From the NCBI GenBank assembly GCA_002449695.1, contig DJXI01000038.1, forward strand, positions 2,260 to 15,179: DNA of 12,920 bases. Reading direction: 5' to 3'. The position numbers and the translations under genes were made by a program. A model generated the notes under the pieces. That model did not search any database, was not told the DNA's origin, and saw only the letters and a program-made list of their open reading frames with translations. Below, one piece after another: positions 1-6,857 of this stretch (within the stretch, counting starts at the first letter, position 1; each line of letters begins with the position of its first letter). This DNA is from Verrucomicrobia bacterium UBA7008 (GTDB taxonomy: Bacteria; Verrucomicrobiota; Kiritimatiellia; RFP12; UBA1067).

Positions 1-1
1 C

Positions 2-2188
2 GGCGAGGACGACTTCCGCGTCTGCAAGGAGGCGGGCCTCGCCGCGTTCGCCGATCCGCTCGACGACGCGTGCGCGTTCACGGACGCCGTGCCCGAATAC
101 GCGGGCCGCTTCTGCAAGGACTGCGACAAGGACATCATCAAGCGGCTCAAGGCCGAGGGCAAGCTCGTCCACCAGGCGACGATCGTCCACTCGTATCCGT
201 TCTGCGACCGCACCGACACGCCGCTCATCTACCGCGCGATCGACGCGTGGTACGTGCGCGTGGAGGATCTGCACGAGCGGCTCGCCGCGAACAACGCGAC
301 CGTCCACTGGACGCCCGACTACGTCGGCGAGAAGCGCTTCGGCAACTGGCTGAAGGAGGCGCGCGACTGGAACATCAGCCGCAACCGCTTCTGGGGCAGC
401 TGCATCCCCGTGTGGATCAACGACGACGATCCGGACGACATGATCTGCGTCGGCTCGGTGAAGGAGCTGGAGGAACTCTCGGGCGAGAAGGTGACCGACC
501 TCCACAAGCACTTCGTCGACAAGGTCGTCATCCGCCGGGACGGCAAGACGTACCACCGCACGCCCGAAGTGCTGGACTGCTGGTTCGAGTCGGGCTCGAT
601 GCCCTACGCGCAGCAGCACTACATGGGTGAGTTGAAAGTTGACAGTGAAAAGTTGAAAGTTGAAGCTGCCACGCCGCCCAACTCTCAACTCTCAACTCCC
701 AACTCTCAACTCTCAACTGTCACCGACTTCTTCCCGGCCGACTTCATCGCGGAAGGGCTCGACCAGACGCGCGGCTGGTTCTATACGCTCATGATCCTCG
801 GCACCTGCCTCTTCGACAGGTCGCCGTACCGCAACGTGATCGTGAACGGCCTCGTCCTCGCGGAGGACGGCAAGAAGATGTCGAAGCGGCTCAAGAACTA
901 TCCCGATCCGAACGTGATGCTCGACACGTACGGCGCGGACGCGATCCGCCTCTACATGATCTACTCGCCCGTCGTCAAGGCGGAGAACCTGAAGTTCAGC
1001 GAGACGGGCGTCAAGCAGCTGATGCGCGACCTGCTCATCCCGTGGTGGAACGCCTATTCGTTCTTCGTCACGTACGCGAACGTGGACGGCTTCGCGGACC
1101 GGGAGGTCGTCTATCCCGAATCGGCCAACGTGCTCGACCGCTGGATCGTCTCGTCGATGGAGACGCTGATCGGCGACGTCACGGCGGCGATGGACAACTA
1201 CGACCTCCAGAAGTCGGTGCGTCCCTTCGTCAAGTTTATCGAGGACCTGACGAACTGGTACATCCGCCGGTCGCGCCGCCGCTTCTGGAAGTCGACGAAC
1301 GACGGCGACAAGCTGGCCGCCTACCGGACGCTCCGTTACGTGCTCGTCCAGCTCGCGAAGGTCGCCGCGCCGTTCACGCCGTTCATCGCGGAGGAGATCT
1401 ACCGCAACCTGAAGGGCGCGGGCGATCCCGAAAGCGTGCACCTGTGCGACTTCCCGACCGCCAACGCCGCGGCGCGCGACGTCGCGCTGGAGAAGCGTAT
1501 GGCCGACGTCCAGGCGGTCGTCGAGCTCGGCCGCCGCCTGCGCGCCGACAGCGACCTCAAGGTGCGCCAGCCGCTCAGCGCGCTGATGCTGGCGGGCGGC
1601 GACGTGAAGGGCCTGGAGGCGCTGATCGAGGACGAGCTGAACGTCAAGAGCGTGCGCTACGTCGCCGACGAGACGGAGCTCTGCGACGTCACGTACAAGG
1701 CGAATTTCAAGACGCTCGGCAAGAAGTGCGGCCCGAAGATGAAGGCGGTCGCCGCGGCGATCGCGCGACTCGGAACGGACGGGGGCTTTGGCGCCCCTGA
1801 ACCCTGGCCCAAGGTGATTGAAGGTGTCGAGATTGTCGCCGAAGATGTCATCGTCACGCGCACGCCGCGCGCGGGCATGGTCGTCGCGTCGGCGGGCGCG
1901 ATCGTCGTGGGGCTGGAGACGGCGCTCACGCCGGAACTCGTCGCCGAGGGCCTCGCGCGCGAATTCGTCAGCCACGTGCAGGCGATGCGCAAGGAGGCCG
2001 ATTTCGAGGTGACGCAGCGCATTGCCGTGACGGTCGAGACCGATGCGGAGATGCGCGCGGCGCTGGAGCGTCACGCGGATTACGTCCGGAACGAGACGCT
2101 GGCCGTCGAGCTCGCGTTCGGCGCGGTCGACGCGGCGCCGGTCGAGCTGAACGGCCACGCGACGAAGATCAGGATCGCAACCCGCTGA
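2..2188 (+). CDS. ileS: isoleucyl-tRNA synthetase, type 2 (5' end outside window)
   Basis: Attaches isoleucine to tRNA-Ile in the cytoplasm. The open frame enters from the left edge, and its first residues (GEDDFRV) match the end of the CP1 editing domain. The N-terminal HIGH half, roughly 300 residues, is therefore upstream. Visible landmarks are RNRFWGSCIPVW and CWFESGSMPYAQ (second half of the Rossmann domain), DFIAEGLDQTRGWFYT, and the KMSKS loop as KKMSKRLKNYPDP near 870-910. SPVVKAENLKFSETGV and the anticodon-binding helical region (NWYIRRSRRRFWKS) follow. KMSKR..NYPDP and the AENL segment are typical of the eukaryote-like IleRS2 class, which in other bacteria tolerates mupirocin. About 30 residues encoded by 7-bp repeats (631-721) sit between QQHYMGE and DFFPADFIAEG, where homologs have a short linker. 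The stretch RLGTDGGFGAPEPWPKV (about 1768-1816) also looks unlike relatives. A lysA-like gene follows after 32 nt. Confidence 0.96.
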   Translation, partial: GEDDFRVCKEAGLAAFADPLDDACAFTDAVPEYAGRFCKDCDKDIIKRLKAEGKLVHQATIVHSYPFCDRTDTPLIYRAIDAWYVRVEDLHERLAANNATVHWTPDYVGEKRFGNWLKEARDWNISRNRFWGSCIPVWINDDDPDDMICVGSVKELEELSGEKVTDLHKHFVDKVVIRRDGKTYHRTPEVLDCWFESGSMPYAQQHYMGELKVDSEKLKVEAATPPNSQLSTPNSQLSTVTDFFPADFIAEGLDQTRGWFYTLMILGTCLFDRSPYRNVIVNGLVLAEDGKKMSKRLKNYPDPNVMLDTYGADAIRLYMIYSPVVKAENLKFSETGVKQLMRDLLIPWWNAYSFFVTYANVDGFADREVVYPESANVLDRWIVSSMETLIGDVTAAMDNYDLQKSVRPFVKFIEDLTNWYIRRSRRRFWKSTNDGDKLAAYRTLRYVLVQLAKVAAPFTPFIAEEIYRNLKGAGDPESVHLCDFPTANAAARDVALEKRMADVQAVVELGRRLRADSDLKVRQPLSALMLAGGDVKGLEALIEDELNVKSVRYVADETELCDVTYKANFKTLGKKCGPKMKAVAAAIARLGTDGGFGAPEPWPKVIEGVEIVAEDVIVTRTPRAGMVVASAGAIVVGLETALTPELVAEGLAREFVSHVQAMRKEADFEVTQRIAVTVETDAEMRAALERHADYVRNETLAVELAFGAVDAAPVELNGHATKIRIATR
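631..721 (+). repeat. heptanucleotide repeat block with inverted arms, translated inside ileS
   Basis: Thirteen 7-nt units fill exactly 91 bp. The left arm (631-665) has five units: GTTGAAA, GTTGACA, GTGAAAA, GTTGAAA, GTTGAAG. A 14-nt GC-rich spacer (666-679) follows. The right arm (680-721) has six units: AACTCTC twice, AACTCCC, AACTCTC twice, AACTGTC. The right arm is approximately the reverse complement of the left, with 6 of 7 positions matching in most units, so the block can fold into a long imperfect hairpin. It is read in frame as ELKVDSEKLKVE, then AATPP, then a 7-residue repeat (NSQLSTP / NSQLSTV). It is AT-rich against a strongly GC-rich gene, so it looks acquired. No transposase is present. 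Confidence 0.93.
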
Positions 2189-2220
2189 CCGTCCGGTCAC
2201 GACAAGATAACGAGGTGCAG

Positions 2221-3570
2221 ATGCGCAAGATACCGTTCGACAAGGCCTGGATCGAAGAGACGGCGAAGAAATGGCCGACGCCGTTTCACGTCTACGACGC
2301 GAAGGCGATCCGCGACAATGCCAAGCGGCTCAGGAAGGCGTTCGCGTGGAACGACGGCTTCCGCGAATACTTTGCGGTCAAGGCGACGCCGAATCCGCAC
2401 CTCATGAAGCTCCTTCAGGAGTTCGGCTTCGGCAGCGACTGCTCGTCGATGGCGGAGCTCGTGCTGGCGGAGAAGGTCGGCAACGTCGGCGAAGCGATCA
2501 TGTTCACGTCGAACGACACGCCCGCCGAGGAGTTCCGCAAGGCGTGGGAGCTCGGCGCGATCATCAATTTCGACGACATCACGCACTGGGAGTATTTTCT
2601 GGAGGCGGTGAACGGCGCGGCGGCGACTTCGCGTCCCTCCGCCGATGACTCCGGGACACTCCGCGCCGCCGGACTTTCTTCTGCGCAGAACGCTTCCGCA
2701 CCCTTGCCCAAGGAACTGGGCGAGCGCCTTTTCTGCTGCCGCTACAACCCCGGCCCGCTCAAGGGCGGGAATGCGATCATCGGCAAGCCGGAGGAGGCGA
2801 AGTACGGCTTCACGCGCGCGCAGCTGTTCGAGGGCTACGCGAAGATGAAGGCGGCCGGCGTGACGCGCTTCGGGCTCCATACGATGGTCGCGTCGAACGA
2901 GCTCGATCCCGACTACATCATCGACACCGCGAAGATGCTCTTCACGCTCGCGGGCGAGCTGCACGAGGCGCTTGGCATCGACTTCGAATTCGTCAACATC
3001 GGCGGCGGCATCGGCATTCCCTACAGGCCCGATCAGCAGGCGATGGATCTCGAGCGCGTCGGCAAGGGCATTCGCGACGCGTACCGGGAGCTCGTCACCG
3101 CGAAGGGCCTCAAGCCCCTCAAGCTCTTCATGGAATGCGGCCGCTGCATCACGGGCCCCTACGGCTATCTTGTCGCGCGCGTGCGCCACATCAAGAACAC
3201 GTACCGCCTCTACGCGGGGCTGGACGCGAGCATGTCGAACCTGATGCGCCCGGCGCTCTACGGCGCGTACCACGAGATCGTCGTGCCGGGCAAGGAGCGG
3301 TCGACGGAGACGAGCGTCTACGACGTGACGGGGTCGCTCTGCGAAAACAACGACAAGTTCGCGATCGGCCGCGTGCTGCCCGTCCTCGCGCGCGGCGACT
3401 ATGTCGTCATCTGCGACGCGGGCGCGCACGGCCACGCGATGGGCTTCCAGTACAACGGCAAGCTGCGCTCGGCGGAGCTGCTGCTGGAGGCCGACGGTTC
3501 GGTGCGCGAGATCCGCCGCGCCGAGACGCTCGACGACTATTTCGCCACACTCGACTTCGCGGGGCTGTGA
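2221..3570 (+). CDS. lysA: diaminopimelate decarboxylase-like PLP enzyme
   Basis: Fold-type III PLP decarboxylase; the best match is diaminopimelate decarboxylase, which makes lysine from meso-diaminopimelate in the cytoplasm. YFAVKATPNP carries the likely PLP lysine (K54). GFGSDCSSMAEL follows, then the glycine-rich phosphate-binding segment NIGGGIGIPYRP, ECGRCITGPYGYL, the CENND motif that completes the active site of the partner subunit, and the DapDC-like MRPALYGAYHEI. The ATG at 2221 is preferred because GAGG (2212-2215) lies 5 nt upstream; a GTG at 2215 is a less likely start. The product is 449 aa, slightly long for the family because of an insert at about residues 133-165. It follows ileS by 32 nt with no promoter that I can see, so it is probably cotranscribed with it. 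The CENND form and the ATPNP variant leave some room for a related amino-acid decarboxylase, such as the carboxynorspermidine type, but RPALYGAYH argues for LysA. Confidence 0.87.
   Translation: MRKIPFDKAWIEETAKKWPTPFHVYDAKAIRDNAKRLRKAFAWNDGFREYFAVKATPNPHLMKLLQEFGFGSDCSSMAELVLAEKVGNVGEAIMFTSNDTPAEEFRKAWELGAIINFDDITHWEYFLEAVNGAAATSRPSADDSGTLRAAGLSSAQNASAPLPKELGERLFCCRYNPGPLKGGNAIIGKPEEAKYGFTRAQLFEGYAKMKAAGVTRFGLHTMVASNELDPDYIIDTAKMLFTLAGELHEALGIDFEFVNIGGGIGIPYRPDQQAMDLERVGKGIRDAYRELVTAKGLKPLKLFMECGRCITGPYGYLVARVRHIKNTYRLYAGLDASMSNLMRPALYGAYHEIVVPGKERSTETSVYDVTGSLCENNDKFAIGRVLPVLARGDYVVICDAGAHGHAMGFQYNGKLRSAELLLEADGSVREIRRAETLDDYFATLDFAGL
2617..2715 (+). other. in-frame insert of low-complexity sequence in lysA
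   Basis: Between DDITHWEYFLEAV and the conserved FCCRYNPGPLKGGN, where family members normally have only a short connection, the reading frame carries about 33 residues rich in Ala, Ser and Pro (TSRPSADDSG, LSSAQNASAPLP). Codon use changes locally, with ACT, TCT, CTT and TTC-TTC-type codons in a gene otherwise strongly GC3-biased. A short inverted pair (GTCCC at 2633-2637, GGGAC at 2652-2656) lies inside. The insert keeps frame and falls in a probable surface loop. Its ends are estimated from memory of the family, not from an alignment. Confidence 0.5.
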
Positions 3571-3582
3571 CCGTGCGGCGGC

Positions 3583-3601
3583 GGGCGATTTGTGATATAC
3601 T
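3583..3601 (+). promoter_or_regulatory. promoter for argG (GGGCG box plus extended -10)
   Basis: TGATATACT (3593-3601) is an extended -10 element: TG, one base, then TATACT. GGGCG (3583-3587) lies 5 nt before it. No TTGACA-like -35 is visible 17 nt upstream. The expected start of transcription is near 3608, leaving a leader of about 49 nt. The same arrangement occurs before xseB, the porin gene and adhE, which supports it as a real promoter class here. Confidence 0.7.
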
Positions 3602-3607
3602 ATTCAG

Positions 3608-3634
3608 TCAATTTCATTCAATACTCAATTTCAT
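3608..3634 (+). repeat. 10-bp direct repeat in the argG leader
   Basis: TCAATTTCAT occurs perfectly at 3608-3617 and again at 3625-3634, a 17-nt period, inside an unusually AT-rich leader and starting about where transcription should begin. The position suggests an operator or a leader RNA element. I cannot match it to a known regulator. ATTCA half-sites nearby (3602-3606, 3616-3620) recall ARG boxes, but they are direct rather than inverted. Confidence 0.45.
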
Positions 3635-3656
3635 CAACAAGGAAAGGCAAACAGAA

Positions 3657-4889
3657 ATGAAACTGGAAGATCTGAAGGGCAAGACGGTTGGCGTGTGCGT
3701 GTCGGGCGGGCTCGACTCGAAGACGATCTGCTGCGTGCTGAAGGACGCGGGCGTGAAGGTCAAGGCGTTCAGCGCCAACGTCGGCCAGCCCGACGAGAAG
3801 GACATCAACGACATCAAGAAGAAGATGGCGCCGACGGGCGTGAAGACGACGATCGTGGACGTGACGAAGGAGATGGCGGACATCTGCTTCGAGACGGTCA
3901 AGTGCCAGGCGATGTACGACGGCGGCTACTGGAACTCGACGGGCATCGCGCGCGCGGTGACGGTGCAGAAGCTCCTGCCCGCGATGAAGAAGGCCGGCTG
4001 CGTGGCGCTCGTCCACGGCGCGACCGGGCGCGGCAACGACCAGATGCGCTTCGAGCGCTACACGAACGTGATGGATCCGTCCTTCGGCGTCTACGCGCCG
4101 TGGCGCGACGCGGAGCTCCTGAAGAAGTTCCCGGGCCGGACGCAGATGGTGGAATTCCTCGCCGCGCGCGGCATCACCGCGTTCGTCGGCACGAAGAAGA
4201 AGTATTCGACCGACGCGAACCTCGCGGGCCTGTCGCACGAGGCGGAGGACCTGGAGTCGATGGAGACGTCGATGCGCATCGTCAAGCCCACGATGGGCGT
4301 GTGGCCCGAGGACGCGCCCGACAAGATCGAGAAGGTGACGCTCACGTTCGAGAAGGGCCGCTGCACGGCGGTCAACGGCAGGAAGCTGACGCCCTACAAG
4401 GTGATGCTGCTCATCAACCAGATCGGCGGGCGAAACGGCATCGGCATGAAGCACGCGCTCGAGAACCGCATCATCGGCACGAAGTCGCGCGGCGTCTACG
4501 AGGCGCCCGGCATGGAAGTGCTGTCGGTCGGCCTCAAGTACATCTACGAGGGCGTGATGGACCGCCGTTCGACGCTCCTCTTCCAGCAGCTCTCCAAGCT
4601 CGTCGCCGACCAGATCTACGACGGCCGCTGGTTCGATCCGGCGACGCAGGCGGCGCGCGCGGCGATCCAGGTGTGGGCCGACAAGGCGACGGCCACGGTG
4701 ACGCTCGGTCTCTACAAGGGCAACATCTTCTTCGAGTCGCTCAGGGGGCTCAAGGCGACGATCTACAACGAGGCCGACAGCTCCATGGAGGCGTCGGACG
4801 GCCTCAACCCGCACTCGTCGCAGGGCTTTGCGGAAATCCAGTCGGTCGAGGCGAAGATGCTCGCGAAGGCCGGGCAGATCGTGTGTTGA
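3657..4889 (+). CDS. argG: argininosuccinate synthase
   Basis: Joins citrulline and aspartate using ATP to form argininosuccinate, the penultimate step of arginine synthesis. The ATP pyrophosphatase P-loop is SGGLDSK (residues 16-22), close to the family's SGGLDTS. Other landmarks are HGATGRGNDQMRFE (family: GxTGKGNDQxRFE), APWRDAELL, GTKKKYSTDANL (family KKxYSxDxNL), the SRGVYEAPG loop, and LYKGNIFF near the C terminus. The product is 410 aa, normal for ArgG. The start has a good ribosome-binding site, AAGGAAAGG at 3639-3647, 9 nt upstream of ATG. The gene has its own promoter and AT-rich leader, and argH is not adjacent. The last codon (TGT) and the stop (TGA, 4887-4889) are formed by the beginning of a heptad-repeat run, so the natural C terminus may have been altered. 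Thr-to-Ser and Lys-to-Arg changes in the two signatures mark a divergent subfamily, not obviously an inactive one. Confidence 0.93.
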   Translation: MKLEDLKGKTVGVCVSGGLDSKTICCVLKDAGVKVKAFSANVGQPDEKDINDIKKKMAPTGVKTTIVDVTKEMADICFETVKCQAMYDGGYWNSTGIARAVTVQKLLPAMKKAGCVALVHGATGRGNDQMRFERYTNVMDPSFGVYAPWRDAELLKKFPGRTQMVEFLAARGITAFVGTKKKYSTDANLAGLSHEAEDLESMETSMRIVKPTMGVWPEDAPDKIEKVTLTFEKGRCTAVNGRKLTPYKVMLLINQIGGRNGIGMKHALENRIIGTKSRGVYEAPGMEVLSVGLKYIYEGVMDRRSTLLFQQLSKLVADQIYDGRWFDPATQAARAAIQVWADKATATVTLGLYKGNIFFESLRGLKATIYNEADSSMEASDGLNPHSSQGFAEIQSVEAKMLAKAGQIVC

Positions 4890-4919
4890 GAGTTGAGAGT
4901 TGAGAATTGAGAGTTAAAA
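4885..4919 (+). repeat. heptanucleotide repeat run at the argG stop codon
   Basis: Five consecutive 7-nt units: GTTGAGA three times, ATTGAGA, then GTTAAAA. The first unit overlaps the last two codons of argG and supplies its TGA. In this orientation every unit contains TGA, and a 7-nt period puts stops in all three frames within three units. The sequence is the reverse complement of the AACTCTC units in the right arm of the ileS block. Confidence 0.92.
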
Positions 4920-4927
4920 GGTGGGCG

Positions 4928-4943
4928 CATTGAGCGCTCAATG
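4928..4943 (+). promoter_or_regulatory. perfect 16-bp palindrome upstream of grpE
   Basis: CATTGAGC followed directly by GCTCAATG, with no spacer and no mismatch, ending 21 nt before the chosen grpE start. The size and place fit a dimeric repressor operator for the grpE-dnaJ unit. It is not CIRCE, which is TTAGCACTC, 9 nt, GAGTGCTAA. It could also be a small RNA hairpin, but no T-run follows, so a terminator is unlikely. I cannot identify a clear -10 for grpE beside it. Confidence 0.5.
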
Positions 4944-4964
4944 AAAGAGGGACGAGAGGAAACA

Positions 4965-5537
4965 ATGGCGGAAGAGGACAAGAAGACCGAAGCGGCGCCG
5001 GAGGCGGAGCAGAAGCCCGAAACGGCGGCCGAGCCGGCAGAAGAGAAAAAGGCGGACGAGCCGGCCGAAGAGACGAAGGCCGAAAAGCCGGCCGAGGCCC
5101 CGAAGGCGGCCGAGCCGGACTGGAAGGACCGCTACGCGCGGCTGCTGGCGGACTTTGACAACTTCAAGAAGCGCACGGCGCGCGACCGCGAGGACACGTA
5201 CCGCTACGCGGAGGCGGACATCCTCAAGGACATCCTGCCGACGGTGGACAACCTGTCGCTCGCGCTTGCGAAGGCGGAGGACAAGGAAAACGCATTCGTC
5301 AAGGGTGTCGCGCTCGTCTGCGACAACCTCCTCAAGGCGCTCAAGGATCACGACGCCGAGCCGTTCGATTCGATCGGCCAGGCGCTCGACACCGAGCGGA
5401 TGAACGCGATCTCGACGATGCCGAGCGACGAGGTCGAGGAGGGCAAGGTCCTCTTCGAGTCGAAGCGCGGCTGGATGCTGCGCGGCAAGGTGCTGCGCGC
5501 CGCGGACGTGGTGGTGAGCGCGGGAAAGAAGGCGTAG
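4965..5537 (+). CDS. grpE: nucleotide exchange factor GrpE
   Basis: Releases ADP from the chaperone DnaK during protein folding and acts as a dimer in the cytoplasm. Residues 1-50 are a charged, disordered Ala/Glu/Lys/Pro tail with repeated PAEE/KPAE units. The GrpE coiled coil begins at DWKDRYARLLADFDNFKKR, and DILPTVDNLSLAL, GKVLFESKRGWMLRGKVLRAADVVVS form the rest of the coil and the beta-domain. The product is 190 aa, usual for the family. An in-frame ATG at 4941 lies inside the 16-bp palindrome and lacks a ribosome-binding site. The ATG at 4965 has GAGAGGA (4954-4960) just ahead and is preferred. dnaJ begins 3 nt after the stop, so the two are surely cotranscribed and coupled. dnaK and hrcA are not in the window. 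Confidence 0.93.
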   Translation: MAEEDKKTEAAPEAEQKPETAAEPAEEKKADEPAEETKAEKPAEAPKAAEPDWKDRYARLLADFDNFKKRTARDREDTYRYAEADILKDILPTVDNLSLALAKAEDKENAFVKGVALVCDNLLKALKDHDAEPFDSIGQALDTERMNAISTMPSDEVEEGKVLFESKRGWMLRGKVLRAADVVVSAGKKA

Positions 5538-5540
5538 GCG

Positions 5541-6734
5541 ATGGCGGACAAGCGCGATTACTACGAGGTGCTGGGCGTCGCGAAGACGGCGACGGCGGAC
5601 GAGATCAAGTCCGCCTACCGCAAGCTTGCGATGAAGTACCATCCCGACCGCAACCCCGACAACCCCGAGGCGAAGGAGAAGTTCACCGAGGTGTCCGAGG
5701 CATACGAGGTCCTCTCCAATCCCGAGAAGCGCCAGCGCTACGACCAGTTCGGCCACCAGGGCGTGAACTTCGGCCCCGGCGGCTTCGATTTCGGGCGCGA
5801 CTTCTCGCACTTCCAGGACGTCGACCTGAACGACATCCTGTCGAGCTTCTTCGGCGGCGGAATGGGCGGCGGCGGCGGCTTCGGCGACTTCTTCGGCGGC
5901 GGCCGGTCGCGGCGCGCGGCCGATCCGAACGGGCCCCGGCGCGGCGACGACATGACGTTCCGGCTCGACATCGACTTCGACGAGGCGCTCTTCGGTTCGG
6001 AGCGGACGATCGACCTGACGCTCCCGTCGCAGTGCCCCGCGTGCAAGGGCACGGGCGCGGAGAAGGGCTCCCAGCGCGTCACGTGCCGCACCTGCAACGG
6101 GCGCGGCGTCGTGATCGGCGGCGGCGGCTTCTTCCAGGTGCGCCAGACGTGCCCGACGTGCGGCGGCGAAGGCTCGGTCATCGAGCATCCCTGCCGCACG
6201 TGCCGCGGCACGGGCCACGTCTCGACGCCGCAGCACATCGCGCTCAAGATTCCCGCGGGCGTCGACGACGGTTCGCGCCTGCGGCTCGCGGGCAAGGGCG
6301 GCGGCGGCATCCGCGGCGGCGAGAACGGCGACCTGTACGTCCAGCTCGGCGTGCGCGAAAGCGACATCTTCGCGCGCGAGGGCCAGGAGCTCTTCGTCGA
6401 CGTTCCCGTCTCGCCCATCCTCGCGGCGCTCGGCGGCGAGGTGGAGATCCCGACGCCCGACGGCGCGGCGCAGCTGAAGATTCCGGCGGGCACGCCGAAC
6501 GGCAAGCTGTTCCGGCTGCGCGGCAAGGGCGTGCCGTCGCTGCGCGGCGGTTCGCCCGGCGATCTGACGGCGCGCATCGTCTTCGAGGTGCCGGCGAATC
6601 TCGACCGCCGTCAGCGCGAGGCGCTGGCGAATTTCCAGAAGCTCGTTTCCGGCGGCACGTTCCCCGAGGCGCAGAGCTTCCAGAACAAGACGAAGATTTT
6701 CTACGCGCACCGCGACAAGCTGCGCAAGAAATAG
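5541..6734 (+). CDS. dnaJ: chaperone protein DnaJ
   Basis: Type I Hsp40 that delivers unfolded proteins to DnaK and stimulates its ATPase. The J domain spans residues 3-70 with the catalytic HPD at 34-36. A Gly/Phe-rich linker (about 75-130) includes [13 protein letters not shown] and FGDFFGGG. The zinc domain (about 165-225) has all four CxxCxGxG repeats: [24 protein letters not shown] and CRTCRGTG. The C-terminal substrate-binding domains follow ([38 protein letters not shown]). The length is 397 aa, slightly above average. AAGAAGG (5526-5532), inside the end of grpE, is a well-spaced ribosome-binding site for the ATG at 5541. Confidence 0.97.
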   Translation: MADKRDYYEVLGVAKTATADEIKSAYRKLAMKYHPDRNPDNPEAKEKFTEVSEAYEVLSNPEKRQRYDQFGHQGVNFGPGGFDFGRDFSHFQDVDLNDILSSFFGGGMGGGGGFGDFFGGGRSRRAADPNGPRRGDDMTFRLDIDFDEALFGSERTIDLTLPSQCPACKGTGAEKGSQRVTCRTCNGRGVVIGGGGFFQVRQTCPTCGGEGSVIEHPCRTCRGTGHVSTPQHIALKIPAGVDDGSRLRLAGKGGGGIRGGENGDLYVQLGVRESDIFAREGQELFVDVPVSPILAALGGEVEIPTPDGAAQLKIPAGTPNGKLFRLRGKGVPSLRGGSPGDLTARIVFEVPANLDRRQREALANFQKLVSGGTFPEAQSFQNKTKIFYAHRDKLRKK

Positions 6735-6736
6735 GC

Positions 6737-6753
6737 GGCGCGCGGCGCGCGCC
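6737..6753 (+). terminator. GC hairpin between dnaJ and tRNA-Leu
   Basis: GGCGCGC (6737-6743) and GCGCGCC (6747-6753) form a perfect 7-bp stem with a 3-nt loop, 2 nt after the dnaJ stop. There is no T-run, so it may act as an RNA 3'-end stabiliser or a processing boundary ahead of the tRNA rather than as an intrinsic terminator. In such GC-rich DNA it could also arise by chance. Confidence 0.3.
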
Positions 6754-6757
6754 CGAA

Positions 6758-6838
6758 GCGCCTGTGGTGAAATGGCAGACACGCTGGATTTAGGTTCCAG
6801 TGCCGCAAGGTGTGTGGGTTCGAGTCCCACCAGGCGCA
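6758..6838 (+). tRNA. tRNA-Leu (anticodon UAG)
   Basis: Class II tRNA that reads CUA and other CUN leucine codons. The acceptor stem is GCGCCTG (6758-6764) with CAGGCGC (6831-6837), and the discriminator base is A (6838). The anticodon stem is CTGGA/TCCAG around the loop TTTAGGT, with anticodon TAG at 6791-6793. A long variable arm with a GCC/GGT stem is characteristic of Leu. The T arm is GTGGG, TTCGAGT, CCCAC (6814-6830). The genome continues CCC, so the full CCA end is not encoded and must be added after transcription. It lies 23 nt after dnaJ and has no clear promoter of its own, so it may be processed from the grpE-dnaJ transcript. Confidence 0.97.
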
Positions 6839-6857
6839 CCCGTGCGCGGTGAAGAGG

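Noticed and set aside
631..721. CRISPR array
   Set aside because: Units are 7 nt, contiguous and inverted in two arms, with no unique spacers and no cas genes.
89..2188. Complete ileS starting at the GTG at 89
   Set aside because: The reading frame is open to the left edge and its upstream residues already match the IleRS editing domain, so the gene is cut by the window.
4886..4921. Heptads (TTGAGA) acting as -35 elements for grpE
   Set aside because: TTGAGA resembles TTGACA, but no -10-like hexamer lies 16-18 nt from any copy.
4928..4943. CIRCE element for HrcA
   Set aside because: The sequence and the absent 9-nt spacer do not fit TTAGCACTC-N9-GAGTGCTAA.
4938..6839. Very long antisense reading frame opposite grpE-dnaJ-tRNA, and similar ones at 713-2200, 3618-4814, 8359-9642 and 9612-11780
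   Set aside because: These are Arg/Leu/Asp-rich mirror frames caused by high GC and codon bias opposite clear genes. They contain no recognisable domains, and one runs through a tRNA.
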